A stretch of 9,345 nt of DNA, taken from assembly GCA_002789635.1 (NCBI GenBank), contig PFTQ01000066.1, forward strand, positions 1-9,345. Direction: 5' to 3'. Source of the stretch: Candidatus Aenigmarchaeota archaeon CG_4_9_14_3_um_filter_37_18. Lineage in GTDB: Archaea > Aenigmatarchaeota > Aenigmatarchaeia > CG10238-14. The position numbers were made by a program, and so were the translations under genes. Below the pieces are notes generated by a model. It made no database searches, was not told the origin of the DNA, and saw only the letters and a program-made list of their open reading frames with translations. This document shows positions 1-6,720 of the stretch, in pieces; within the stretch, counting starts at the first letter, position 1, and each line of letters opens with the position of its first letter.

Positions 1-628
1 CTCCTTCCTTGACATATGCATCAATAGCATCCATTATTTCCAGTTCATTTCTCGCAGAAGGCTTAAGCTTCTTTATCACTCCAAAAACACGGGAGTCAAA
101 CATATACAATCCTGTGTGGCATAGAGTGGATTTTGGCTCTTTAGGATGCTCTTCAACATATGTGACTTTCTTCCCATCAACCAAAGCTATTCCAAACCTT
201 TTAGCCTCATCCAGACTAAGATCCTTTAGAAATATTCTCGCTCCTTTTTCCTGCTTCATAAAATTCTTGGCATAATCTGCTATATCATCCTCAAAAATAT
301 TATCCCCGAGTATAACTACGCATTTATCATCGCCGACAAATTGTTCGGCCAAGCCCAATGCTTGAGCGATCCCGCCAGCCTTGTCCTGAATTTTATAAGT
401 CAAATCTACCCCAAAATCAGAGCCACTTCCTAGTAGCCTCATAAAATCCCCGGCATTTTCTACTCCAGTGACTATTAGTATCTCTTTTATGCCAGCTTGA
501 ACCATTTTTTTTAAAGGATGGTATATCATCGGCTCATTGTAGACAGGAAGAAGATGCTTGTTCGTCACTTTTGTCAACGGCTTAAGCCTGCTTCCAGTCC
601 CGCCAGCCAAAATTACTCCTTTTACCAT
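1..628 (-). CDS. rmlA: RmlA-like sugar-1-phosphate nucleotidyltransferase (3' end beyond window)
   Basis: The enzyme would couple an NTP (dTTP in RmlA) to a sugar-1-phosphate, giving an activated sugar for the neighbouring glycosyltransferases in the cytoplasm. Translating the minus strand from the ATG at 628 gives 209 residues with no stop before the left edge, so the C-terminus is missing (family members of the short RmlA type are about 290 aa). Visible landmarks are the nucleotide-binding GGTGSRL at residues 9-15 with Lys24, the PVYNEPMIYHPL stretch at 29-39, QDKAGGIAQAL at 81-91, LGDN at 108-111, FGIA at 146-149, PKS at 165-167 and the ELEIMD motif at 195-200. The usual EKP substrate motif reads EHP (His161), which is odd. 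It lies 25 nt after the upstream GT2 gene and has a purine-rich AAGGGG at 639-644. Family assignment is secure; sugar and base specificity are inferred. Confidence 0.9.
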   Translation of the reverse strand, partial: MVKGVILAGGTGSRLKPLTKVTNKHLLPVYNEPMIYHPLKKMVQAGIKEILIVTGVENAGDFMRLLGSGSDFGVDLTYKIQDKAGGIAQALGLAEQFVGDDKCVVILGDNIFEDDIADYAKNFMKQEKGARIFLKDLSLDEAKRFGIALVDGKKVTYVEEHPKEPKSTLCHTGLYMFDSRVFGVIKKLKPSARNELEIMDAIDAYVKEG

Positions 629-636
629 ATCCAAAT

Positions 637-644
637 ATCCCCTT
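637..644 (-). promoter_or_regulatory. Ribosome binding site of the RmlA-like gene
   Basis: On the minus strand AAGGGGAT lies about 8-10 nt before the ATG at 628, in the 25-nt gap after the preceding stop codon. It supports that ATG and suggests independent re-initiation rather than strict coupling. It is not a perfect Shine-Dalgarno. Confidence 0.5.
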
Positions 645-653
645 AATAAAATT

Positions 654-1598
654 TTAAGCTTTTGGTTTTGACCTTATATTCAGCAAGCCGTCAACCATTC
701 CAAGCAAAGTTATGAACATTGTCAAAATATCGAAAAATGGCATTAGAAATGATAGCGGATCTTTTGTAGCTAGAAACATCTCAATCGTTCTTTTAACTTG
801 GAATAATAAAAATATCCCAAGAGGAAAGTACCCTAAAAATTTGAATGGGTTTGGGAGCAGAATAAACAGAATATATAATGGGACCAAGCCGCATAAAAAT
901 ACGAATAAAGATTTTCTTGCAAATGCAAAAAAATCGTTTTTCAAGATAAACGCCAGAGATTTCCCTCCCCATTTCATCTTCCTTTTCAATTCGCTCATAT
1001 TCTCAGGGGCAATATGGTAATATTTTGCTTTTTGGCTGTGGCCTATCTTGAAGCCGCTTCTAAGCATTCTTTGCTGGTATTCCCAATCAATGTAATAGCC
1101 ATAGTCTGGCTTGTTGTATCCGATTTTTTCAATAATTTTTCTTTTTATCACTCTCGGGATCAGAACTTTCATGGTCTTATACCCTAAATAATCAGTGAGA
1201 TAGAACATCTTGGCTATCAGTTTATTGGAATTCCTAATATATTCCATTCCTTCAAATGCATCATACTGCCGATTTTTTTCAAAGAACAAGATGGCCTCTT
1301 TTATGAAATTTTTATCCACGATCATGTCAGCATCAAACAGAATCAAAATATCTCCTTTTGATGCCTTTATCCCTAAATTCCTAGCGTCCCCAAAACCAAG
1401 ATGGGAGCTCCTTACCATCTTGACTTTATATTTTTTTACAATTTCTCTTGTATTGTCTATTGACCCATCATCCACTATGATTGTTTCCAGCCTGTTTTTA
1501 GGGTAATCCAGTCCTTTGATTGAATTTAGAAATTTTCCTATATGCCTCTCTTCGTTGTAAGCCGCTGTTACTATTGAGACTAAAGGCGATCTAGGCAT
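654..1598 (-). CDS. Membrane-anchored family 2 glycosyltransferase
   Basis: A 314-aa GT-A fold glycosyltransferase that would transfer a sugar from a nucleotide-sugar to a lipid-linked or other acceptor at the cytoplasmic membrane face. The N-terminus has the GT2 opening SIVTAAYNEE (8-17), the nucleotide-binding VDDGS (42-46), ARNLG (72-76) and the metal-binding DAD (89-91). The acceptor-side catalytic region includes DWEYQQR at 171-177, where an acidic residue would act as base, followed by KMKWGG (207-212), the position of the QxxRW-like motif. Hydrophobic segments near 230-248, 254-268 and 284-305 form a C-terminal membrane anchor. The ATG directly abuts the TAG of the upstream GT2 gene with no gap, and GGAGGG lies 5 nt before it, so the start is well supported and translation is probably coupled. 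Donor, acceptor and linkage cannot be told from sequence. Confidence 0.9.
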   Translation of the reverse strand: MPRSPLVSIVTAAYNEERHIGKFLNSIKGLDYPKNRLETIIVDDGSIDNTREIVKKYKVKMVRSSHLGFGDARNLGIKASKGDILILFDADMIVDKNFIKEAILFFEKNRQYDAFEGMEYIRNSNKLIAKMFYLTDYLGYKTMKVLIPRVIKRKIIEKIGYNKPDYGYYIDWEYQQRMLRSGFKIGHSQKAKYYHIAPENMSELKRKMKWGGKSLAFILKNDFFAFARKSLFVFLCGLVPLYILFILLPNPFKFLGYFPLGIFLLFQVKRTIEMFLATKDPLSFLMPFFDILTMFITLLGMVDGLLNIRSKPKA

Positions 1599-2570
1599 CT
1601 AATCCCTCCAATTGAAGTTAAAAAGCAGATAAATTATTCCTAAAGGTATGCCAATTGCCCAAGCTGCAGTCCTCGTAAGAAAAATTCCGATATAATAGAT
1701 GAATTCTGTAAAATCATCTGAAAATTTAATAGAATCCTTTGTAGTCAATAATAAAAATAAACCCGAAAATATCAGAGACAAAAACAGGGATGATTTAAAA
1801 AATAACCCTAGAAATAGAAATCCAAAAAATAGATAGAACAAAAGCAATCTCAACCCCATTGAAGAAGTGGATATGTGATCCCCAACAATTTTTTCTTTCT
1901 TTTTAGTCAAAAAAAGCAGTGGTGTTGCTTTTCCGTTATTGAACTGCTGTTTGAAAAAACCTTTCCAGGTAGATCTGTGATAATGGTAGACAACAGCTTC
2001 AGGTATATATTTCATTTTTCCCTTCTTTGTCAATCTATACCCAAAATCAGATTCCCATGACCAAAAGAAATTCTCGTTGAATTTGACTTTTTTTGCAACA
2101 TCTGCTCTAACACAAAGATTTCCGTCTGGTAATCTAGAAGTAAATTCAGGAAACTTCTTAGCTCTTTCTTCTATTTCTTTTCCTATTAGAAACTGTAGTT
2201 TTTTTAGGCCTTTTGGATTTGTATAGAAGCCTCCCGTGGCAACAATATCATCTGAATCAAATCCTTCAATCAATTTTTTCAACCAATCTTTTTTAACAAC
2301 ACAATCTGCATTTGTGTAAGCCAAGTATTCCGTCTTTACATTCCTTAAAATATAATTGTGAAGTTTTGGGACTTTGCCAGCCATTTTTTTCCATTTAATC
2401 TTCTTCCCATATGATTTTAATATTTCAGGTGTAGCGTCGGTTGACATGTTGTCTAGGAACCAAATCTCTTTTTCCGGATAATCCAATCTCAGAAGAGAAT
2501 CAATGCATTTCTTTAAAGTCCTTTCGCCGTTTTTAACCGGAACAAATATCGTGACCTTCGGGGATTTCAT
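1599..2570 (-). CDS. Membrane-anchored family 2 glycosyltransferase (NAD in place of DxD)
   Basis: A 323-aa GT2 enzyme expected to act at the inner face of the membrane on a lipid-linked or glycan acceptor. It opens with TIFVPVKNGERTL (7-19), has LDNMSTD at 39-45 in the position where its neighbours carry VDDGS, and TNAD at 86-89 where its neighbours carry DAD or DSD. The first acid of the DxD metal site is therefore replaced by Asn. WESD (172-175) is the probable catalytic acidic motif and FKQQFNNGK (206-214) the QxxRW-like segment. Hydrophobic stretches at about 241-258, 260-277 and 290-316 anchor the C-terminus. The EIEERAKKF segment (132-140) recalls EIEERHKKL in the GT2 encoded at 5702-6682, suggesting paralogy. 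The ATG overlaps the upstream radical SAM stop by 4 nt (ATGA), so translation is probably coupled. Substrates are unknown. Confidence 0.88.
   Translation of the reverse strand: MKSPKVTIFVPVKNGERTLKKCIDSLLRLDYPEKEIWFLDNMSTDATPEILKSYGKKIKWKKMAGKVPKLHNYILRNVKTEYLAYTNADCVVKKDWLKKLIEGFDSDDIVATGGFYTNPKGLKKLQFLIGKEIEERAKKFPEFTSRLPDGNLCVRADVAKKVKFNENFFWSWESDFGYRLTKKGKMKYIPEAVVYHYHRSTWKGFFKQQFNNGKATPLLFLTKKKEKIVGDHISTSSMGLRLLLFYLFFGFLFLGLFFKSSLFLSLIFSGLFLLLTTKDSIKFSDDFTEFIYYIGIFLTRTAAWAIGIPLGIIYLLFNFNWRD
1604..1609 (-). promoter_or_regulatory. Strong Shine-Dalgarno for the GT2 gene ending at 654
   Basis: GGAGGG on the minus strand, 5 nt before the ATG at 1598, sits inside the last codons of the upstream gene. 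It is the closest match to a canonical Shine-Dalgarno in the first operon and fixes the start of the downstream gene. The stop of one gene and start of the next read TAGATG, allowing ribosome hand-over. Confidence 0.75.
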
Positions 2571-4018
2571 TTTTTCACTTTGCCTCTAATCAAATATTTT
2601 ATATAATCGGTTCTTGCCTTCATTAATCTTACCTGTTCGGAGAAATTTAGGTTTTTTGTAAACTCTTCTATCAAATGTTTAGGTGATAAATAAAATCTGA
2701 TCGTAAATCTATCTCTTAGTTGCCTTATTTCTTTATTTGTCAACCAAGGGTAACTAATGATGCAATTCAGTTGGCCATTTTCATCCAACCAATCATCCCA
2801 ATTTTTAGCAACCAAATAATTGTTTTCTTTCACCCAAGCATATAGTTCAGTCCCTGGAAATGGAACTGCCTGCTGGAAAAAAGCCATATCAGGGTTCAGC
2901 TCTTTTGCATATTCAAATGTCTCTTCAACTGTTTTTTTAGTGTCACCAGGCAATCCAATCATGAAACATCCGAATATTTTCAATCCAGCTCTTTTGGCAT
3001 CTTTTGTGAATTTTTTAGCCATTTTTGTTGTTATTCCTTTCTTAATATTGTTTAGTATTTTTTGGTTTCCAGATTCGTAACCAACTATTATCATTCGACA
3101 GCCAGCTTCTTTCATTTTTTTCATCAAATCATATGATAAATCAGCCCGCACATTCGCCGACCATGTTATCTTCAACTTCTTTTTTATGATCAAGTCGCAT
3201 ATTTTTTCAACCCTTTCTTTATCTGTTGTGAATGTGTCGTCTTCTATGAAGATTTCCTTGATCTCAGGAAGATTATTTTTAATCCATTCTAGCTCCTCAA
3301 CAAAATTTTCCGGCGATCTTGCACGAAATGTTCTGCTCATGAGAGTCTGAGGTATCTGGCAAAATGTGCATCTGTTCGGGCATCCTCTTGAAGACCATAT
3401 TTGCATCATTGGATGTTGAGCTAAGGCATATCTATAGTCCTTGATATCCAAAAATTTTTTGTAGATTTTAGAAACAAATGGCAACTCATCTAGATTTTTA
3501 ATAAACTCTCTATTTCTATTGTGGATAATTTTTTTTCCTATTTTATAGTAAATACCATCAACTTTCTTCAAATCTCCTTTTTTCTCTAATGTGTTTGCCA
3601 AATCTAAGACAGTATACTCATATTCATGCCTGGCTATAAAATCTATGGAGTTGGATAGCTTCAAGGTTTCCTCTGGTAATGCACTTACATGAGTTCCGAC
3701 AAGAGCAGTTTTTATTTTTGGGAATTCCCCCTTTAATTTTTCTAGAAATCTTATATCGCTTAAAACAGTTGGCGTTACGGTTTCCATGACTAAGAGCTCC
3801 GTCTTAAATTCTTTTATTTCCCTGATTGCTTCATCAAAACTCAATTCTTTTGCAATAGCATCTATCAGGAGAGCCTCATGGTTATTCTCCAACAAAATCC
3901 CTGCAGAATATGATAGCCAGAATGGGTAATAAAACGTGTCGCTCTTGGTCGCTTCAGGCCAACGGCTATCTCTGCTTATCTTGAATTTATGCGGTGGATT
4001 TAATAGTAGTACTCTCAT
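2567..4018 (-). CDS. B12-binding-type radical SAM enzyme
   Basis: A 483-aa class B-like radical SAM protein and the first gene of its operon. Residues 1 to about 170 match the cobalamin-binding-like fold of this family: MRVLLLNPP start, DAIAKELS at 53-60, VGTHVSALPEE at 107-117 and the FIARHEYEY segment at 127-135 where relatives have a GEGE-type motif. No DxHxxG motif is visible, as in many family members, so B12 would bind without a lower His ligand or not at all. The radical SAM domain begins at SSRGC (209-213). Cys213, Cys217 and Cys220 (CxxxCxxC) would hold the 4Fe-4S cluster, followed by EDDTF (259-263), YESG (314-317) and MIGLPGD (353-359). Relatives include methylases and other radical enzymes. 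Its place ahead of two GT2 genes suggests action on a glycan, sugar or lipid carrier, but the reaction is unknown. Confidence 0.9.
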   Translation of the reverse strand: MRVLLLNPPHKFKISRDSRWPEATKSDTFYYPFWLSYSAGILLENNHEALLIDAIAKELSFDEAIREIKEFKTELLVMETVTPTVLSDIRFLEKLKGEFPKIKTALVGTHVSALPEETLKLSNSIDFIARHEYEYTVLDLANTLEKKGDLKKVDGIYYKIGKKIIHNRNREFIKNLDELPFVSKIYKKFLDIKDYRYALAQHPMMQIWSSRGCPNRCTFCQIPQTLMSRTFRARSPENFVEELEWIKNNLPEIKEIFIEDDTFTTDKERVEKICDLIIKKKLKITWSANVRADLSYDLMKKMKEAGCRMIIVGYESGNQKILNNIKKGITTKMAKKFTKDAKRAGLKIFGCFMIGLPGDTKKTVEETFEYAKELNPDMAFFQQAVPFPGTELYAWVKENNYLVAKNWDDWLDENGQLNCIISYPWLTNKEIRQLRDRFTIRFYLSPKHLIEEFTKNLNFSEQVRLMKARTDYIKYLIRGKVKK

Positions 4019-4082
4019 TGTATCATCTTAATAAACCTAAAAAACTTAAACTTTATAATTATTTATTTGATAAAGAAATAAA
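4019..4082. promoter_or_regulatory. Divergent promoter region with a possibly shared TATA box
   Basis: This 64-bp AT-rich gap separates two divergent start codons and must hold both promoters. Around 4051-4060 the sequence CTTTATAATT reads as a TATA-like element on plus (TTTATAAT) and on minus (ATTATAAAG). Counting about 26 bp from its centre gives a plus-strand transcription start near 4081, within a few bases of the GTG at 4083, and a minus-strand start near 4029, about 11 nt before the ATG at 4018. This spacing fits archaeal promoters and suggests a nearly leaderless plus transcript and a very short minus leader. Positions are estimated by eye. Much of the gap is A/T, so a chance match is possible. 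Confidence 0.45.
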
Positions 4083-5699
4083 GTGGTTATTTTGGCTGAA
4101 AAGGAAATCAAACTTGATATTAAGAACGTTGAATTGCTAATTCTGATAGCTTTTCTAACTGTTGTCCTAGTTTTTGATGCAAGAGTTACAATAAAAACAC
4201 CTATCAATTTTGGGGACGAGGGGTTCCACACAAGGATAGCCCAATGGATAGGCCAAAATAATGATTATTTTGCTTGGTTTCCATTTTATACAGAAAAGGA
4301 CTCTAAGGATGGTTTTGGTAGGCCTCCGCTCTGGAATTTAACAGAAGCTGGGTTTTATATGATATTTGGCTTTCATGAAATCATAGGAAAGTTATTGCCG
4401 CCTATCATTGCTTTTTTCACTGGCTTGTTTGTCTATTTGTTGATCAAAGAATTGTATAATAAAGAAATTGGTTTTATTGCAAGTGTGATTTCTGTTTCTA
4501 TCCCCTCATTTGTTACGTATTCTGTGCTGCTTTATACGGATGTTATGCTTACATTTTATTTTTGCCTGTTTGTCTTCACATTATTATTATCAATCAAAAA
4601 AAATGAAAAAAAATACTTTTATCTGTCGGCGGTTTTTGCTTCATTAGCGTTTTTAACAAAAAGTCCTGGTCTGGCAGTTTTCGTAGTTTTGCCTTTAATA
4701 ATATTGTACGAGCTTTTTGAAAAGAAGCAGCTCAAAAACTTAATTAAAGATTATTCAATCTATATATTGATTATATTTGTAATTCTTGCAGGATTTTTTT
4801 TGAGGAGTTTTTATTATTGGGGAACTCCCATGTGTGGACTCCCATTGCCGATAATCGGGAAAAATGACTGTTCTGTAGTTTATTTTAAATCAGAGCTTAA
4901 ATTTGAAGGGAGAACAGAACAAGTTGGAACTGAGGTTGGTATATTTACTATGGGGTTGACAAATTACTTGAATTTTGCTTATGGGAAAATTTGGTTTGTT
5001 GTTTTTGGCCTTATTTCAGGAATAATTCTTATGTTAAGCAAGAGGGACAAATTTGATATTTTAATCTTATTATCCTTGCTAAGCATATTTACAATATTAT
5101 CCCAAACTGTAACATTACAAAGGGCTGAAGATACTGCAAGGTATACTTTAGCATGGGTCCCGATAATTTCAGTAGTAGTAGGAAAATATTTTGTAGAAAT
5201 CTACAATTTTACTAAAAAACATATCAAAGATTTTGCCCTTGTTGTATTTGCCTTCGTTTTAGTTATGAGTTTCCTCAGCTTAAAAGAAAAAACTGATGCC
5301 ATGATTCAAGTAAAACAATTCTCGCCGATGTATTTCCAAGCTTGTGATTGGATAAAAAGCAATGTTCCAGAAGATTCATTATTAATGACTGTCTGGTCAA
5401 GTAGAGCTGTTTACAACTGCCAGAGAAATGTTGTTGGTAATATTCCAGACATATCGCTTAGCACAGACTTAAATTATACATTAAACAAAACAGAAGCTTA
5501 TGGGGTAACACATTTATTCATACAGAAATTCAGTTTAAGCAATGAGCCCCTTTCAGAAAAATATACAGTGAGTTTTCTTCAATTTTTAGAAAATAACCCT
5601 GAACATTTTGTAAATATATTTGAAAACGGGCCTAAATTGCAGGATTGCTTGAATCAAGGCGGTTGCGACGGGAATATTGTTTACGAAGTGAAATATTAG
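4083..5699 (+). CDS. GT-C polytopic glycosyltransferase (PMT/ArnT-like)
   Basis: A 538-aa integral membrane protein of the family that uses polyprenyl-phosphate-linked sugars on the outer membrane face. A membrane segment at about 17-34 is followed by a large first external loop carrying the acidic GDEG motif (44-47, catalytic Asp45/Glu46) and RPPL (80-83), as in PMT/ArnT-type enzymes. A second external acid is in YTDVM (151-155). About ten further hydrophobic segments follow (roughly 104-122, 128-172 as two, 178-212 as two, 225-243, 303-319, 324-343, 355-374, 383-400). The last ~130 residues form a hydrophilic domain, probably external, with Cys421, Cys446, Cys522 and Cys528 and sequons at Asn464 and Asn468. 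Start is GTG at 4083; a TTG at 4092 is the alternative. It is the only plus-strand gene, divergent from one operon and converging on the other. The sugar transferred is unknown. Confidence 0.87.
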   Translation: MVILAEKEIKLDIKNVELLILIAFLTVVLVFDARVTIKTPINFGDEGFHTRIAQWIGQNNDYFAWFPFYTEKDSKDGFGRPPLWNLTEAGFYMIFGFHEIIGKLLPPIIAFFTGLFVYLLIKELYNKEIGFIASVISVSIPSFVTYSVLLYTDVMLTFYFCLFVFTLLLSIKKNEKKYFYLSAVFASLAFLTKSPGLAVFVVLPLIILYELFEKKQLKNLIKDYSIYILIIFVILAGFFLRSFYYWGTPMCGLPLPIIGKNDCSVVYFKSELKFEGRTEQVGTEVGIFTMGLTNYLNFAYGKIWFVVFGLISGIILMLSKRDKFDILILLSLLSIFTILSQTVTLQRAEDTARYTLAWVPIISVVVGKYFVEIYNFTKKHIKDFALVVFAFVLVMSFLSLKEKTDAMIQVKQFSPMYFQACDWIKSNVPEDSLLMTVWSSRAVYNCQRNVVGNIPDISLSTDLNYTLNKTEAYGVTHLFIQKFSLSNEPLSEKYTVSFLQFLENNPEHFVNIFENGPKLQDCLNQGGCDGNIVYEVKY

Positions 5700-5720
5700 C
5701 ATTATTTTCTTTTTAAAATT
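5700..5720 (+). terminator. Possible T-rich terminator of the plus-strand GT-C gene
   Basis: Immediately after the TAG at 5697-5699 the plus strand reads ATTATTTTCTTTTTAAAATT, a U-rich run of the kind that terminates archaeal transcription without a hairpin. It lies inside the 3' end of the converging GT2 gene because only 2 bp separate the two stops. Such runs are common in AT-rich DNA, so support is modest. Confidence 0.3.
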
Positions 5721-6682
5721 AAATTAACCAGCCCAAAAACTATGCCCAAACCGCTAACAAAATCCCTGAGAATTATTATTATAGGAGATAACAATCCTGT
5801 TGATATATCTTTAATAAAAACTTTTGCTGAAAAAGGTATTGTTGTTAAGATCAAGAATAAAATAAGAAATGAAAATATGCTGAATGGGATAAAACCAAAT
5901 AAAGAAAATAAAAATGCGAGCAAAGCTATTCCAGTTAAAGCTATTCTAAAATACACAGTTTTAGGCGTGTATGAATGCCTCATGAACTTCTCCTTGAAAT
6001 CTCTGTATAAAAAAACTCTCCAGTAACCCATCCAAAATTTCCTTTTCAAGTATTTTTTGAGATTATCTGGGTGATGGTGGTAGACATATGCTTTAGGCTC
6101 AAAGATCATTTTTTTTCCTAATCTATCCAGTTTGAATGATAGTGAAGTGTCGTCTGCAGATGCCCTCGTAAATTTTTCATCCAAACCACCAACTTTTAAG
6201 TAAATTTTTCTTAAATAGGCAGCGGAAAATGTGCTCACAAAATCTATTTCCCTTCCAAGTTTTTTGTGTCTCTCCTCTATTTCAAAACCAACAAATCTTG
6301 CTATTAGCTTGTCTTTATTTTTGGTTTTATAAGCCCCAGAAACTGCTATCACATCTTTATCTTTGAAAGGTTTTATTATGTTTTTAATCCAATATTTTGG
6401 TGCAATGCAATCGGAGTCTATGAAAAGAATCAAATCGTTTTTAGATTTTTTTGCGCCTAAATTTCTTGCAACAGAAGGCCCTCTATGATTTTGCTCTATC
6501 AGTTTAACTCTATTAAATTTTCTAATTATATTTTTGGTTTTGTCCTTAGACCCATCATCCACAACTAATATTTCATATTTATTTTTTTGGTAGCTTTGAT
6601 TTAGCAAAGACTTTAAACACAATTCAATTGTTTTTTCTGCATTATATGCAGGTACTATAATAGATACTTTTCGAAAATTCAT
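5702..6682 (-). CDS. Membrane-anchored family 2 glycosyltransferase
   Basis: A 326-aa GT2 enzyme, last gene of the second operon. Canonical features are SIIVPAYNAEKT (7-18), VDDGS (41-45), ARNLG (72-76), the metal-binding DSD (89-91), the acidic ASADD (174-178) serving as catalytic-base region, and RKFWMGYWR (214-222) as the QxxRW-like segment. Three hydrophobic stretches at about 246-263, 264-284 and 296-320 form the C-terminal anchor, leaving the catalytic domain in the cytoplasm. FEIEERHKKL (133-142) resembles the GT2 at 1599-2570, yet this copy keeps the standard DxD. The ATG at 6682 is preceded by GTGAT with a 3-nt spacer and lies 38 bp after the GT-C gene's stop. A TATTAAAA stretch in that gap might be a weak internal promoter, but this is not convincing. 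Donor and acceptor are unknown. Confidence 0.9.
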   Translation of the reverse strand: MNFRKVSIIVPAYNAEKTIELCLKSLLNQSYQKNKYEILVVDDGSKDKTKNIIRKFNRVKLIEQNHRGPSVARNLGAKKSKNDLILFIDSDCIAPKYWIKNIIKPFKDKDVIAVSGAYKTKNKDKLIARFVGFEIEERHKKLGREIDFVSTFSAAYLRKIYLKVGGLDEKFTRASADDTSLSFKLDRLGKKMIFEPKAYVYHHHPDNLKKYLKRKFWMGYWRVFLYRDFKEKFMRHSYTPKTVYFRIALTGIALLAFLFSLFGFIPFSIFSFLILFLILTTIPFSAKVFIKDISTGLLSPIIIILRDFVSGLGIVFGLVNLILKRK

Positions 6683-6720
6683 TCTATCACATTATTTTAA
6701 CAATTCGTTTTTAATAGATT

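Noticed and set aside
9..275. Plus-strand open frame of 88 codons
   Set aside because: It is antisense to the RmlA-like gene, whose minus-strand frame shows clear family motifs; the plus translation has no recognisable domain.
712..1020. Plus-strand open frame of 102 codons
   Set aside because: Antisense shadow of the GT2 gene at 654-1598, covering its hydrophobic C-terminal part; no motif or ribosome site supports it.
1455..1480. Short near-identical stretch gacccatcatccac at about 1462 and again at about 6549, considered as a repeat
   Set aside because: Both copies encode the VDDGS motif of GT2 enzymes, so the match follows from protein conservation rather than a DNA element.
1210..1506. 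Plus-strand open frame of 98 codons
   Set aside because: Antisense to the catalytic domain of the same GT2 gene; the minus frame carries VDDGS and DAD, the plus frame nothing.
2820..3080. Plus-strand open frame of 86 codons
   Set aside because: Antisense to the radical SAM core encoded on minus; no independent support.
4046..4231. Minus-strand open frame of 61 codons across the divergent promoter
   Set aside because: It overlaps the start of the GT-C gene and would occupy the promoter region; composition reflects the antisense of a membrane segment.
4590..4615. A-runs (8 A, then 8 A) in the plus GT-C gene, and similar T8 runs near 507, 3529 and 6111, considered as programmed frameshift sites
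   Set aside because: All lie in intact frames coding for Lys-rich loops or Lys-Lys pairs, with no alternative frame of useful length; they fit AT-rich codon use.
5742..6026. Plus-strand open frame of 94 codons
   Set aside because: Antisense to the hydrophobic end of the GT2 gene at 5702-6682; no motif.
6683..6720. Possible internal promoter (TATTAAAA) in the 38-bp gap between the GT-C and GT2 genes
   Set aside because: In DNA this AT-rich such a match is expected by chance, and operon read-through explains expression.
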